A stretch of DNA of 5,485 nt. Source: an uncultured Oscillibacter sp. GTDB taxonomy: Bacteria > Bacillota > Clostridia > Oscillospirales > Oscillospiraceae. The position numbers and the translations under genes are program-made. Positions 1 to 4,985 of the stretch are shown here, one piece after another. The stretch spans positions 1-5,485 of the forward strand of contig CAMXNV010000145.1 of the NCBI GenBank assembly GCA_947245315.1, given 5' to 3'. The notes beneath the pieces are model-generated. The model was given only the letters and a program-made list of their open reading frames with translations. It did not search any database and was not told where the DNA came from. Positions within the stretch are counted from its first letter, which is position 1. Each line of letters starts with the position of its first letter.

Positions 1-28
1 GAGGTGGCACGGCGCAGCCGTGACGGAG
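1..28. repeat. Partial copy of GC-rich hairpin repeat (arm type of 3658-3798)
   Basis: This stretch matches 3674-3701 at 27 of 28 positions; the only difference lies in the loop of a small hairpin (stem CACGGC / GCCGTG, loop GCA here and GAA in the other copy). It is one arm of the palindromic element described at 3658-3798, cut by the window edge, so its full extent is unknown. Similarity to the other copy stops soon after base 28. It lies downstream of the XRE gene stop and does not look coding. Confidence 0.75.
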
Positions 29-55
29 AGGGTTTCTCCCCGGAACCTCCCCTTG

Positions 56-81
56 ATCGACAGAATACCCTGTGGGGCCCG
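56..81. repeat. Dispersed repeat module, second copy at 4960-4985
   Basis: The 26 bases match 4960-4985 at 23 positions, including an uninterrupted run ACCCTGTGGGGCCCG. In the other copy this run leads into a perfect 9-bp hairpin. Here the downstream partner arm is not preserved, so the module looks degraded. It ends ten bases short of the XRE stop codon, so the GC-rich C-terminal tail of that gene lies right against repeat sequence. Confidence 0.6.
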
Positions 82-90
82 AACCCCAGG

Positions 91-339
91 TCAATCCATT
101 CCCCCGGGCCCGCCCCGCCACGTGGGATCATCGGTAATTCCCAGCAGATAGTCCGTGGAGACATGGAAATACTCCGCCAGCAAGACCAACTTTTCAATGG
201 TGGTCCCCCGGTGGCCTCGCTCCATCATACCAACTCCATTGCTTGATAGTCCAATCTTTTCTCCCAATTCATTCTGTTGGAGCCCAGCTTTTTGCCGCAG
301 GTCCCGGAGTCTTTCACCAAAAATAGCTTTAACTTTCAT
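91..339 (-). CDS. XRE-family helix-turn-helix transcriptional repressor, 82 aa
   Basis: A small Cro/CI-type DNA-binding protein that is essentially one HTH_3 domain. Residues 7-20 (FGERLRDLRQKAGL) form helix 1, about 21-41 hold the helix-turn-helix with the recognition helix near LSSNGVGMMERG, and 47-67 carry the family signature TIEKLVLLAEYFHVSTDYLLG. No second domain is present, so it probably binds DNA as a dimer. I chose the ATG at 339 because AAGAGG (344-349) lies 4 nt upstream; the upstream GTG at 357 has no ribosome site and adds six residues outside the fold. The tail (about residues 72-82, PTWRGGPGGMD) is GC- and Gly-rich, unlike the rest, and abuts repeat DNA, so the original 3' end may have been replaced. 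It is divergent from the gene at 417 and shares a symmetric operator with it, so autoregulation plus control of that neighbour is the likely role. Family assignment is firm; the target is inferred. Confidence 0.93.
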   Translation of the reverse strand: MKVKAIFGERLRDLRQKAGLQQNELGEKIGLSSNGVGMMERGHRGTTIEKLVLLAEYFHVSTDYLLGITDDPTWRGGPGGMD

Positions 340-343
340 AAAA

Positions 344-349
344 CCTCTT
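344..349 (-). promoter_or_regulatory. Ribosome binding site fixing the XRE start
   Basis: AAGAGG on the minus strand, 4 nt before the ATG at 339. It decides the start in favour of 339 over the GTG at 357. Bases 348-349 also belong to the -35 hexamer of the opposite-strand promoter, so the two signals overlap. Confidence 0.6.
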
Positions 350-376
350 GACAACACACTAATTGCGTGCTACAAT
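348..376 (+). promoter_or_regulatory. Sigma-A-type promoter for the small protein gene
   Basis: A perfect -35 TTGACA (348-353), a 17-bp spacer and a -10 TACAAT (371-376, 5 of 6 consensus). Transcription would start near 383 and reach the ATG at 417. The -10 lies in the left half of the 37-bp dyad at 359-395, so a bound repressor would block it. Confidence 0.82.
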
Positions 377-395
377 CAGTATAACACGCGAATAG
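359..395. promoter_or_regulatory. Putative operator: 37-bp imperfect dyad between divergent genes
   Basis: The dyad is centred on base 377. The left half, CTAATTGCGTGCTACAAT (359-376), matches the reverse complement of the right half, CTATTCGCGTGTTATACT (378-395), at 13 of 18 positions. The GCGTG/CACGC core (365-369, 385-389) is perfect. Both -10 hexamers are built into it, one in each half. The position between an XRE gene and a divergent gene, and the symmetry, fit a binding site for the XRE protein. Binding is inferred. Confidence 0.7.
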
Positions 396-406
396 TTTTT
401 TGGAAA
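378..406 (-). promoter_or_regulatory. Sigma-A-type promoter for the XRE gene
   Basis: On the minus strand a -35-like TTTCCA (406-401, 4 of 6) is followed by 17 bp and TATACT (383-378, 5 of 6), preceded by TGT as in an extended -10. Transcription would start near 371 and run left to the ATG at 339. It is weaker than the opposing promoter by consensus and overlaps it, so the two probably cannot be occupied together. Confidence 0.6.
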
Positions 407-416
407 GGAAAATCTT

Positions 417-668
417 ATGTCCAACCTTTTAGATGCCATTTATCACGACAGCCCCTTCGTACTCGGAACCTGCGCTTGCTTGGACAATCCGCAGAGCGAA
501 GAAGAGAGGCGGCTCACAATCCAACTCCGGACCATGGACGAAAAAACCGCAAAAGCGCTACAGACCAGCATTGAGGCCCTGGCGGATTCCCAAGCGGAGC
601 AGTCCTTTTACACAGGCGTCCGCTTTGGCGCGCAGCTGATGGCAGAACTGATGAAGGAACTTTCTTAA
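417..668 (+). CDS. Small protein of unknown function, DUF6809-like, 83 aa
   Basis: An 83-residue protein with no signal peptide or membrane segment. It has a short N-terminal part with a Cys pair (CAC, 19-21), a charged helix-prone centre (27-60), and a C-terminal segment SFYTGVRFGAQLMAELMKEL (63-82). The F-x-x-G-x-R-x-G-A-x-L-M-x-E pattern there recalls small proteins labelled DUF6809 in gut Clostridia and their mobile elements. This link is from memory of the pattern and is moderate at best. The ATG at 417 is preceded by GGAAAGGA (402-409) and by a near-consensus promoter, so the gene is very likely expressed. It is divergent from an XRE repressor and its stop codon overlaps the recX stop. 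Base composition is less GC-rich than recA/recX, which fits acquisition from elsewhere. A toxin, antirepressor or accessory regulator role is conceivable but nothing in the sequence proves one. Confidence 0.82.
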   Translation: MSNLLDAIYHDSPFVLGTCACLDNPQSEEERRLTIQLRTMDEKTAKALQTSIEALADSQAEQSFYTGVRFGAQLMAELMKELS

Positions 669-1297
669 AGAGTTTCGAAATCTCCTTCAATAGCATCCCC
701 CAGCCTTCCCCAAGCCGCCTTGACCTCCCCCCAGGGGAACCCCCGACGGAGCAGGGCGTTGGTCAGCCGGCGCTTCTCCTTTTCGTCCGGCGCCCGGCCC
801 CGGAGCTTGCTCCGGAGAAACGCGTCCACCTGGCCGCCCTCCTCGGGGAGCTCCTCCAGAGCCTCCTCCCAGAGCTCCCGTGGGACGCCCTTTTCATAGA
901 GCTTCTCCCGGACCCGGGCGGGGCCGTAGCCCATGCCGCCGTAATGCCGCGCCAGGGCGGCGGCGTACTCCCGGTCGTTCAAAGCCCCGATGGCCTCCAG
1001 CCACTCGGCGGCATAGCGGGCCTCCGCCTCGCTGGCCCCTTTTTCCTGGAGCTTCTTCTCCAGACAGGAGCGGCTCATGGCCCGCTTGCCGATGAGGTCC
1101 GCGGCGGCGGCCCGGGTGTTGGACACCCCGGCGGCCTCCTTCAGGCGCGCCAGGGCCGCCTCGTCCAGCTCGTCCCCGGACCGGAGGCCGAAGTCCAGCA
1201 GCTCCTGTTCCGTGATTTTCAGACAGGCTCCGTCCTCCAAAAAGACCAGAATCCGGCCCTTTTTGTGCTTGGAGGCCTCGATCCGCTCAATCCGCAT
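665..1297 (-). CDS. recX: Regulatory protein RecX, 210 aa
   Basis: RecX binds RecA-ssDNA filaments and modulates (usually inhibits) RecA recombinase and coprotease activity in the cytoplasm. The all-helical, Arg/Lys/Glu-rich protein shows the tandem three-helix repeats of the family: about 62-108 (RSCLEKKLQEKGASEAEARYAAEWLEAIGALNDREYA pattern, quoted here only as its key elements S-x-x-x-L-x-x-K-L and G-A-L-N-D), 109-150 (YGPARVREKLYEKGVPRELW) and 155-198 (LTNALLRRGFPWGEV). The N-terminal 1-55 region has the short beta-type stretch GRILVFLEDGACLKIT that precedes the repeats in Firmicute homologues. The length is within the usual range. The ATG at 1297 lies inside the end of recA (11-bp overlap, different frame) with no clear ribosome site, so translational coupling to recA is likely. 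Its stop (665-667) overlaps the stop of the convergent small gene (666-668). No rho-independent terminator is evident below 665. Confidence 0.93.
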   Translation of the reverse strand: MRIERIEASKHKKGRILVFLEDGACLKITEQELLDFGLRSGDELDEAALARLKEAAGVSNTRAAAADLIGKRAMSRSCLEKKLQEKGASEAEARYAAEWLEAIGALNDREYAAALARHYGGMGYGPARVREKLYEKGVPRELWEEALEELPEEGGQVDAFLRSKLRGRAPDEKEKRRLTNALLRRGFPWGEVKAAWGRLGDAIEGDFETL

Positions 1298-2402
1298 CGC
1301 CGGAGTCGTCGAAGTCGTCGGCGGTCACGTCCACCGCCCGTCCGGCGGCCTTGGCGGCGGCCCGGGCCTGATTGCTCATGAGTTTATCAAAGTTCTTACG
1401 AATGTCCTCCTCCAGCTTGTCCCGGACCTCGGGGTTCTCCTGGAGGTAGCGCTTGGCGGCGTCCCGGCCCTGGCCGATCCGGGTCTCGCCCATGGAGAAC
1501 CAGGAGCCCGCCTTTTGGACCAGGTCCAGCTTCACGCCCAGGTCCAGGAGCTCGCCCTCCCGGGCGATGCCCTCGCCGTACATGATGTCGAACTCCGCCT
1601 CCCGGAAGGGGGGCGCCATTTTGTTTTTCACAACCTTAGCCCGGGTCCGGTTGCCGATGATCTCGCTGCCGTTTTTCAGGGACTCCACCCGGCGCACGTC
1701 GATGCGGACGGAGGCGTAGAATTTCAGGGCCCGGCCGCCGGTGGTGACCTCGGGGTTGCCGTACATGACGCCCACCTTTTCCCGGAGCTGGTTGATGAAG
1801 ATGACGATGGTGTTGGTTTTTCCGATGGCGCCCGTGAGCTTCCGGAGGGCCTGGCTCATCAGCCGGGCGTGGAGGCCCACGTAGCTGTCGCCCATCTCGC
1901 CCTCGATCTCGGCCCGGGGCACCAGGGCGGCCACGCTGTCCACCACGATGACGTCGATGGCCCCTGAGCGGACCAGGGCCTCCGTGATCTCCAGGGCCTG
2001 CTCGCCGGTGTCCGGCTGGGAGATCAGCATGTCCTCCACCTTCACGCCCAGGGCGTGGGCGTAGGTGGGGTCCAGGGCGTGCTCCGCGTCCACGAAGGCC
2101 ACTTCGCCGCCCCGCTTCTGGGCCTCGGCCACCGCGTGGAGCGCCAGGGTGGTCTTGCCCGAGGACTCCGGCCCGTAAATCTCGATGATGCGCCCCTTGG
2201 GCAGCCCGCCGATGCCCAGGGCCACGTCCAGAGCCAGGGAGCCGGTGGGGATGTACTCCACGTTCATGGCCGTCCGGTCGCCCAGGCGCATGATAGAGCC
2301 CTTGCCGTACATTTTTTCAATCTGGCTCATGGCGCTGTCGATGGCCTTTTTCTTGTCCGCCGCCGGAGCCGCGCTGGGCAGCGGCGCTTTGTCCTTTGCC
2401 AT
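1287..2402 (-). CDS. recA: Recombinase RecA, 371 aa
   Basis: The ATP-dependent strand-exchange protein of homologous recombination, and the coprotease that triggers LexA self-cleavage in the SOS response. Visible motifs: Walker A GPESSGKT (77-84), catalytic Glu107 in FVDAEHALD, Walker B VIVVDSVAAL (151-160), sensor Gln205 in FINQLRE, and the L2 DNA-binding loop GNPEVTTGGRALKFYAS (215-231). The C-terminal domain follows, with GIAREGELLDLGV (278-290), and the acidic tail DDFDDSGDAD (362-371) typical of RecA. No intein or frameshift is seen, and all catalytic residues are present. The first 20 residues are a Lys/Ala/Pro-rich extension compared with E. coli. The ATG at 2402 is supported by AGGAGG (2411-2416) 8 nt upstream. 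It lies downstream of prmC and the PspC gene on the same strand, and overlaps recX, its regulator, by 11 bp. It probably has its own promoter in the AT-rich gap at 2403-2475. Confidence 0.99.
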   Translation of the reverse strand: MAKDKAPLPSAAPAADKKKAIDSAMSQIEKMYGKGSIMRLGDRTAMNVEYIPTGSLALDVALGIGGLPKGRIIEIYGPESSGKTTLALHAVAEAQKRGGEVAFVDAEHALDPTYAHALGVKVEDMLISQPDTGEQALEITEALVRSGAIDVIVVDSVAALVPRAEIEGEMGDSYVGLHARLMSQALRKLTGAIGKTNTIVIFINQLREKVGVMYGNPEVTTGGRALKFYASVRIDVRRVESLKNGSEIIGNRTRAKVVKNKMAPPFREAEFDIMYGEGIAREGELLDLGVKLDLVQKAGSWFSMGETRIGQGRDAAKRYLQENPEVRDKLEEDIRKNFDKLMSNQARAAAKAAGRAVDVTADDFDDSGDAD

Positions 2403-2446
2403 GCTGATTTCCTCCTGATTACTTATGTAGAATATTTATAAAATAA

Positions 2447-2474
2447 ATTATACAACAGAATTAATATATATCAG
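2447..2474 (-). promoter_or_regulatory. Probable recA promoter
   Basis: A consensus TATAAT (2452-2447) lies in a strikingly AT-rich gap, preceded after 16 bp by CTGATA (2474-2469, 4 of 6 match to TTGACA), which falls just inside the end of the PspC gene. A start near 2440 would leave a leader of about 40 nt up to the AGGAGG site. I see no GAAC-N4-GTTC style Firmicute LexA box across 2403-2475. An AT-only 6-3-6 inverted repeat within the leader (ATTTAT / ATAAAT) could be chance. Confidence 0.55.
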
Positions 2475-2655
2475 GCTCCCGGGGAATGACGATAGCGGCC
2501 AGGATGTAAGCTGGGATGCCGCTGCCGCCCATGGCGGTGAAGATCAGCCAGGCCAGCCGTACCAGGGTGGGATCCAGGTCAAAGTACTCGGCGATGCCGC
2601 CGCAGACGCCGTCCACCATCTTCCCCTGGTTGATCTTGTAAAGTCTTCTTTTCAT
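2461..2655 (-). CDS. PspC-domain small membrane protein, 64 aa
   Basis: A stand-alone PspC domain. It has a basic N-terminus (MKRRLYK), the family core GVCGGIAEYFDLDPTLVRLAW (16-36, key residues G-V-C-G-G-I-A and the D-P-T-L-V-R run), and one membrane segment at about 33-57 (WLIFTAMGGSGIPAYILAAIVIP) ending in the typical IPRE. PspC proteins take part in envelope stress responses in proteobacteria; the role of short clostridial forms is unsettled. The length (60-70 aa) is normal for this class in Firmicutes. The ATG at 2655 follows AAGGGGG (2669-2663). The gap to the prmC stop is only 15 bp, with the ribosome site abutting that stop, so it is probably cotranscribed with prmC. No PspA or PspB is visible in the window. 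Confidence 0.93.
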   Translation of the reverse strand: MKRRLYKINQGKMVDGVCGGIAEYFDLDPTLVRLAWLIFTAMGGSGIPAYILAAIVIPREPDIY

Positions 2656-2670
2656 AATAATACCCCCTTT

Positions 2671-3537
2671 TTAAATCTCCTTATAAATCGTACCCAGCAC
2701 CACTCTGGGAATTTTGTGGTGGTCCTTGATGACCTGGAGGTCGCCGAAGCCCTGGCTCCGCATGAGCCGGAGGACGGGGTCCGCCTGGCCGATGCCCACC
2801 TCGAAGAACACCCGGGCCCCGGGGGCCAGGGCGTCCCGCCAGTCCCGGGTGACGGCCCGGTAGAAGTCCAGCCCGTCCTGGCCGCCGTCCAGGGCCAGAT
2901 GGGGCTCGTAGTCCCGGACGGAGACCTCCAGCCCGGCGATGTCCCCGGAGGGGATGTAGGGCGGGTTGCAGACGACGCACTGGAACTCCCCCAGGGACCG
3001 GGGGGGCTTCTCCAGGGCGTCCATCTGGACGGGCATCACCCGGCCGGAGAGGCCGTTTCGCCGGATGTTCTGGCGGCAGATTTTCAGGGCGCTGTCGTCC
3101 AGTTCCCCCAGCACCACCCGGGCCTGGGGGGCCTGGGAGGCGATGGCCAGCCCGACGCAGCCGCTGCCGGCGCAGAGGTCCAGCACCCGGCACTCCCCCA
3201 GGTTCTGCACGTAGGCGATGGCCTGTCCGGCCAGGACCTCAGTGTCGGCCCGGGGGATGAGGACGTCCCGGGAGATGTCCAGGGGGAGGCCGTAGAACTC
3301 CCACTCGCCGATGAGGTAGGCCACCGGCTCCCCGGCCAGGCGGCGCTGCACCAGCCGCCGGACCTGCTGCTCCCGCTCGGGGGAGGCGTAGAGGCGGCTG
3401 TCCCGGGTGAGCTCCTCCCGGCTCTTGCCGGTGCCGAAACAGACCAGCTCCCGGGCCTCCAGGGTGGAGGCCTCGACGCCGGAGGCCCGGAGCTGCTGGC
3501 GGACGTCCAGGTAGAGATCGTTGTATGTGATTGCCAT
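2671..3537 (-). CDS. prmC: Peptide chain release factor N5-glutamine methyltransferase PrmC, 288 aa
   Basis: Transfers a methyl group from S-adenosylmethionine to the Gln of the GGQ motif in release factors RF1/RF2, improving translation termination; cytoplasmic. The N-terminal helical domain (about 1-85) includes RRLAGEPVAYLIGEWEFYG (65-83), the release-factor-binding signature. The Rossmann methyltransferase fold follows: LIPRADTEVL (93-102), SAM motif VLDLCAGSGCVGLA (118-131), acidic GELDDSA (144-150) and the catalytic NPPY (191-194). The later GGQDGLDFYR (218-227) is also conserved. The usual Pro in LIPRPDTE is Ala here, probably tolerated. Length is normal. The start at 3537 is supported by GAGGTGAT (3550-3543). 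It follows a DUF1385 gene, a common clostridial arrangement, but the often-linked prfA is not adjacent; a PspC gene and recA come next instead. Upstream, only a TATAAA near 3580 with no good -35 was found, so its promoter is unclear. Confidence 0.97.
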   Translation of the reverse strand: MAITYNDLYLDVRQQLRASGVEASTLEARELVCFGTGKSREELTRDSRLYASPEREQQVRRLVQRRLAGEPVAYLIGEWEFYGLPLDISRDVLIPRADTEVLAGQAIAYVQNLGECRVLDLCAGSGCVGLAIASQAPQARVVLGELDDSALKICRQNIRRNGLSGRVMPVQMDALEKPPRSLGEFQCVVCNPPYIPSGDIAGLEVSVRDYEPHLALDGGQDGLDFYRAVTRDWRDALAPGARVFFEVGIGQADPVLRLMRSQGFGDLQVIKDHHKIPRVVLGTIYKEI

Positions 3538-3614
3538 CGGAAATCACCTCGTTTGTAGTTGGGCGGATTCTTTTGGAGTTTATAAAAGTGCGCTGTTGAC
3601 GGGAACCCTGTGGA

Positions 3615-3642
3615 ATGGCCCGGTCAGGGGACCGGGCCCCAC
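3615..3642. repeat. 28-bp exact repeat with 9-bp hairpin, second copy at 4923-4950
   Basis: The 28 bases are identical to 4923-4950. The core is a perfect hairpin: GGCCCGGTC (3617-3625), loop AGGG, GACCGGGCC (3630-3638). No T-tract follows on either strand, so it is not a standard terminator. It lies between the end of the DUF1385 gene and prmC, beside the larger element at 3658-3798. Confidence 0.85.
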
Positions 3643-3657
3643 ATCCCGCGCCCTAAA

Positions 3658-3798
3658 GCCTCCCTCTTAGAGGGAGGTGGCACGGCGAAGCCGTGACGGA
3701 GGGAGTTTGCCAAGGTATATCTTACGGGGGAACTCCCTGCGGGGGGAACTCCCTCAGTCAGCGCCTCCGGCGCTGCCAGCTCCCTCAGAGAGGGAGCC
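3658..3798. mobile_element. MITE-like palindromic element, 141 bp, multi-hairpin
   Basis: The two ends are long imperfect inverted arms (3658-3707 and 3747-3798). Each arm has two hairpins: an outer CCTCCCTC/GAGGGAGG type (3659-3677; right copy 3779-3797) and an inner one (CACGGC-GAA-GCCGTG at 3681-3695; AGCGCC-TCC-GGCGCT at 3760-3774), followed by GAGGGAGTT (3699-3707, inverted at 3747-3755). In the middle GGGGGAACTCCCT occurs twice with a 16-bp period (3726-3738, 3742-3754). No transposase is encoded, and short open frames here are repeat-derived. The structure recalls non-autonomous elements or REP-like repeats common in Oscillospiraceae intergenic regions. It sits 21 bp downstream of the DUF1385 stop and could act as an mRNA 3' end structure. 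Mobility is inferred. Confidence 0.7.
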
Positions 3799-3819
3799 TT
3801 GGGGGTTTTGCGGGGCTCC

Positions 3820-4794
3820 TCACCACGCATCCTTCCCCTTCTCGCTGGGCAGCACCAGCTCCAAAGACCGAATGGCGCATTCCATCATCCCATCATCTGG
3901 CTCATTTGTCGTAAAATTCTGCATCCACAGCCCCGGGGCCGTCAAAATCTTCGCCAGGCGGCTCTCCTGCACGTGCCGCCCGACCCAGCGGTTGAACTCA
4001 TAGGTCACCCCCACCACCAGGGGCAGCAGCAGCAGGTGCACCGCCGTCCGCAGCCAGGCGTTGGTCATGGGCCAGATGCCGAAGAAAATGCTGGAGAATA
4101 AAATAGACACGCAGATCACCACGAACAGGAAACTGGTGCCGCACCGGGGATGGTGCCGGGGCTGCTTCCGGACGTTCTCCACCGTCAGCGGCAGCCCCGC
4201 CTCGTAGCAGAAAATCGTCTTGTGCTCCGCGCCGTGGTATTGGAAGACCCGGTAAATGTCCTTTTGCTTGGAGCAGAGAATGAGGTAAATCATGAAAATA
4301 ACGATCTTCAAAAGCCCCTCCACGAAGTTCCGCCCCCACAGCGGGAAGCCGGGGAAGAAGTGGAGAATGCCCCCGGTGAGCAGAGCGGGCAGAACCATGA
4401 AGAGAAACACGGACATCCCCACGCCCATCACCACGGCCAGGGCCACCACGACGCTCTCCAGCTTCTTGCTGGAGAGATGCTTTTCCAGCCACTGCTCGAA
4501 TTTCGAGGGCTGGGCGGCCTCCTCTTCGGGATAAAAATCGGCGGAGTACATCAGCGCCTTGACGCCGTTGACCATGGAGTCCAGGAAGTTCACCGTCCCC
4601 CGGATCAGGGGGAGCCCCAGGATGGGGTAGCGGTCTTTGATAAAGCGGAGCGCCTCCACCTTCTCCACCAGGTTCCCCTCCTGGTCCCGGACCACGATGG
4701 CCTGCTTCTCCGGGCCCCGCATGAGGATGCCCTCAATGAGCGCCTGTCCGCCGATACTGGTGCGGAAGGTGCAGGATTTGTTTTCTTCTGCCAT
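3820..4794 (-). CDS. DUF1385 family multi-pass membrane protein, 324 aa
   Basis: A conserved membrane protein of unknown biochemical function, often found near prmC/prfA in Firmicutes. Family landmarks: GGQALIEGILMRGP (15-28), the YHGAEHKTI motif (186-194), HPRCGTSF (215-222) and, near the C-terminus, APGLWMQNFTTNEPDDGMME (286-305). Four hydrophobic segments lie near 115-138, 155-174, 221-240 and 247-265. The conserved His, Glu and Cys residues in the central loop suggest metal or cofactor binding, but that is inference. Length is typical for the family and the gene is intact. The ATG at 4794 follows AAAGGA (4806-4801) with a 6-nt spacer, and a promoter lies directly upstream. The gap to prmC (282 bp) is filled with repeats, so cotranscription with prmC is uncertain. 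Confidence 0.95.
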   Translation of the reverse strand: MAEENKSCTFRTSIGGQALIEGILMRGPEKQAIVVRDQEGNLVEKVEALRFIKDRYPILGLPLIRGTVNFLDSMVNGVKALMYSADFYPEEEAAQPSKFEQWLEKHLSSKKLESVVVALAVVMGVGMSVFLFMVLPALLTGGILHFFPGFPLWGRNFVEGLLKIVIFMIYLILCSKQKDIYRVFQYHGAEHKTIFCYEAGLPLTVENVRKQPRHHPRCGTSFLFVVICVSILFSSIFFGIWPMTNAWLRTAVHLLLLPLVVGVTYEFNRWVGRHVQESRLAKILTAPGLWMQNFTTNEPDDGMMECAIRSLELVLPSEKGKDAW

Positions 4795-4820
4795 GGAGTT
4801 TCCTTTCTATGCGTTGGTAT

Positions 4821-4850
4821 AGTATAACACAGGGTTTCTTGAAATGCAAA
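4821..4850 (-). promoter_or_regulatory. Probable promoter of the DUF1385 gene
   Basis: On the minus strand TTTGCA (4850-4845, 4 of 6 to the -35 consensus), an 18-bp spacer and TATACT (4826-4821), with TGT just upstream giving an extended -10. The start would be near 4814, about 20 nt before the ATG at 4794, with the AAAGGA site in between. The ten bases covering this -10 are the same as in the XRE promoter at 378-387. Confidence 0.6.
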
Positions 4851-4922
4851 CGGTTGTTCTATATTTTGTAGGGGCGGACCTGTGTGTCCGCCCTGCTATA
4901 GGGAGTGCCGTGGTTCCGAGGG

Positions 4923-4950
4923 ATGGCCCGGTCAGGGGACCGGGCCCCAC
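4923..4950. repeat. 28-bp exact repeat with 9-bp hairpin, second copy of 3615-3642
   Basis: Identical over 28 bases to 3615-3642, with the same stem (4925-4933 with 4938-4946) and AGGG loop. Here it lies inside the 194-bp inverted-repeat element; at 3615 the surrounding element ends are missing, so the module can occur apart from them. Confidence 0.85.
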
Positions 4951-4959
4951 GCTTCTTCT

Positions 4960-4985
4960 ATCGGTAGAACACCCTGTGGGGCCCG
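4960..4985. repeat. Dispersed repeat module, second copy of 56-81
   Basis: Matches 56-81 at 23 of 26 bases. It leads into the intact hairpin at 4980-5001, which the copy at 56-81 has lost. Confidence 0.6.

Noticed and set aside
4..246. 80-codon plus-strand open frame beginning MARRSRDG
   Set aside because: It starts within a dispersed repeat, runs antisense through the XRE gene, and its first residues recur in another spurious frame at 3677 because the same repeat is there. No ribosome site.
1077..1967. Long plus-strand frames opposite recA/recX (up to 296 codons), and similar ones opposite prmC and the DUF1385 gene
   Set aside because: High-GC codon usage opens antisense frames; these lie wholly opposite well-identified genes and show low-complexity His/Gly/Pro/Asp content.
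3659..3677. Hairpins at 3659-3677, 3779-3797, 4872-4893 and 5034-5055 as rho-independent terminators
   Set aside because: The stems are strong, but none is followed by a run of T on either strand. They are better explained as repeat-element structure, though they could still affect mRNA ends.
3624..3830. 68-codon minus-strand frame and overlapping plus-strand frames at 3677-4003 and 3693-3914
   Set aside because: They translate the palindromic element and part of the DUF1385 gene in the wrong frame; the composition is Pro/Arg/Gly-rich with no domain and no ribosome site.
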